From Acidobacteriaceae bacterium (GTDB lineage: Bacteria > Acidobacteriota > Terriglobia > Terriglobales > Acidobacteriaceae), in the NCBI GenBank assembly GCA_030040115.1, contig JASHUH010000436.1, forward strand, positions 1 to 5,471: 5,471 nucleotides of DNA, in the 5' to 3' direction. Shown piece after piece: positions 5,283 through 5,471 of the stretch (position 1 is its first letter; every line of letters begins with the position of its first letter). The position numbers and the translations under genes are program-made. The notes under the pieces were generated by a model that ran no database searches, was not told the DNA's origin, and saw only the letters and a list, made by a program, of their open reading frames with translations.

Positions 5283-5471
5283 ATGCGCATCGTTTACGTG
5301 CTCACTTCGCTCGGAGTCGGCGGAGCGGAACGTCAGACCCTCGCCTTAGCTGCGCGCATGGCGCAACGTGGCCACTCGGTGGCGCTCATGGTTCTGCGAT
5401 CGCCAATGGCGGAGGAGTGTCCGACCGGACTCATCGTGGAGTTGCACGCGATTCGCCTCGGCATGAGCAGG
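5283..5471 (+). CDS. GT-B (GT4-like) glycosyltransferase, N-terminal part (runs off right edge)
   Basis: The 63 visible residues begin MRIVYVLTSLGVGGAERQTL and continue ALAARMAQRGHSVALMVL. This is the N-terminal Rossmann half of a GT-B glycosyltransferase: a first strand, the Gly-rich GVGGAER loop after it, a helix, and the RGHxV turn into the second strand. Such enzymes transfer sugars from nucleotide donors in exopolysaccharide, O-antigen or glycolipid synthesis; the acceptor cannot be told from this part. ATG 5283 fits the family's usual first residue. No Shine-Dalgarno precedes it. An in-frame TTG at 5256 is the only earlier start before a stop (TGA at 5244-5246) and also has no ribosome site. 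The 87-bp gap and hairpin suggest it is transcribed apart from the transporter. Confidence 0.82.
   Translation, partial: MRIVYVLTSLGVGGAERQTLALAARMAQRGHSVALMVLRSPMAEECPTGLIVELHAIRLGMSR

Overview
The window looks like chromosomal DNA from a GC-rich bacterium. The gene mix (a Tat-exported GH172/DUF2961 protein, a PRC-barrel/MgtE_N/CBS protein, an Nramp-related transporter, a GT-B glycosyltransferase, an RsbW-type kinase and a ParDE pair) would fit an Acidobacteriota soil lineage. This is an inference from gene content; there is no rRNA or other phylogenetic marker here.

Layout, left to right. (1) On the minus strand at 1-184, running off the left edge, is the N-terminal part of a GHKL-fold anti-sigma/serine kinase of the RsbW/SpoIIAB type, ending just after its N box. 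(2) On the minus strand at 999-355 is a compact ParD-ParE toxin-antitoxin operon. It has a near-consensus sigma70 promoter, a perfect 7-3-7 palindrome over the -35 that is a likely operator, directly abutting stop and start codons between the two genes, and a hairpin 3 bases after the toxin gene. (3) On the plus strand at 1169-2425 is a soluble protein with PRC-barrel-like regions, an MgtE_N superhelical domain and a CBS pair, but no channel domain. (4) On the minus strand at 3591-2404, overlapping the previous gene tail to tail by 22 bp, is a Tat-signal DUF2961/GH172 protein with both expected catalytic glutamates. (5) Positions 3592-3944 form a 353-bp divergent intergenic region with several dyads, including a GAAC-N4-GTTC box and a hairpin carrying the next gene's Shine-Dalgarno in its loop. 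(6) On the plus strand at 3945-5195 is an Nramp-family transporter whose metal-site motifs are changed (TM1 DPGN to DSGG, TM6 MPH to APW) as in Nramp-related magnesium transporters. (7) From 5283 to the right edge is the start of a GT4-like glycosyltransferase.

The most interesting reading is that genes (3) and (6) form one magnesium-handling module. The cytosolic Mg2+-sensing part of MgtE, which normally gates its own channel, here exists as a free protein near an Nramp-related transporter with Mg2+-type site substitutions. The exported glycosidase gene sits between them in the opposite orientation. The functional link is a hypothesis drawn from domain content and proximity. The remaining genes look like ordinary neighbours.
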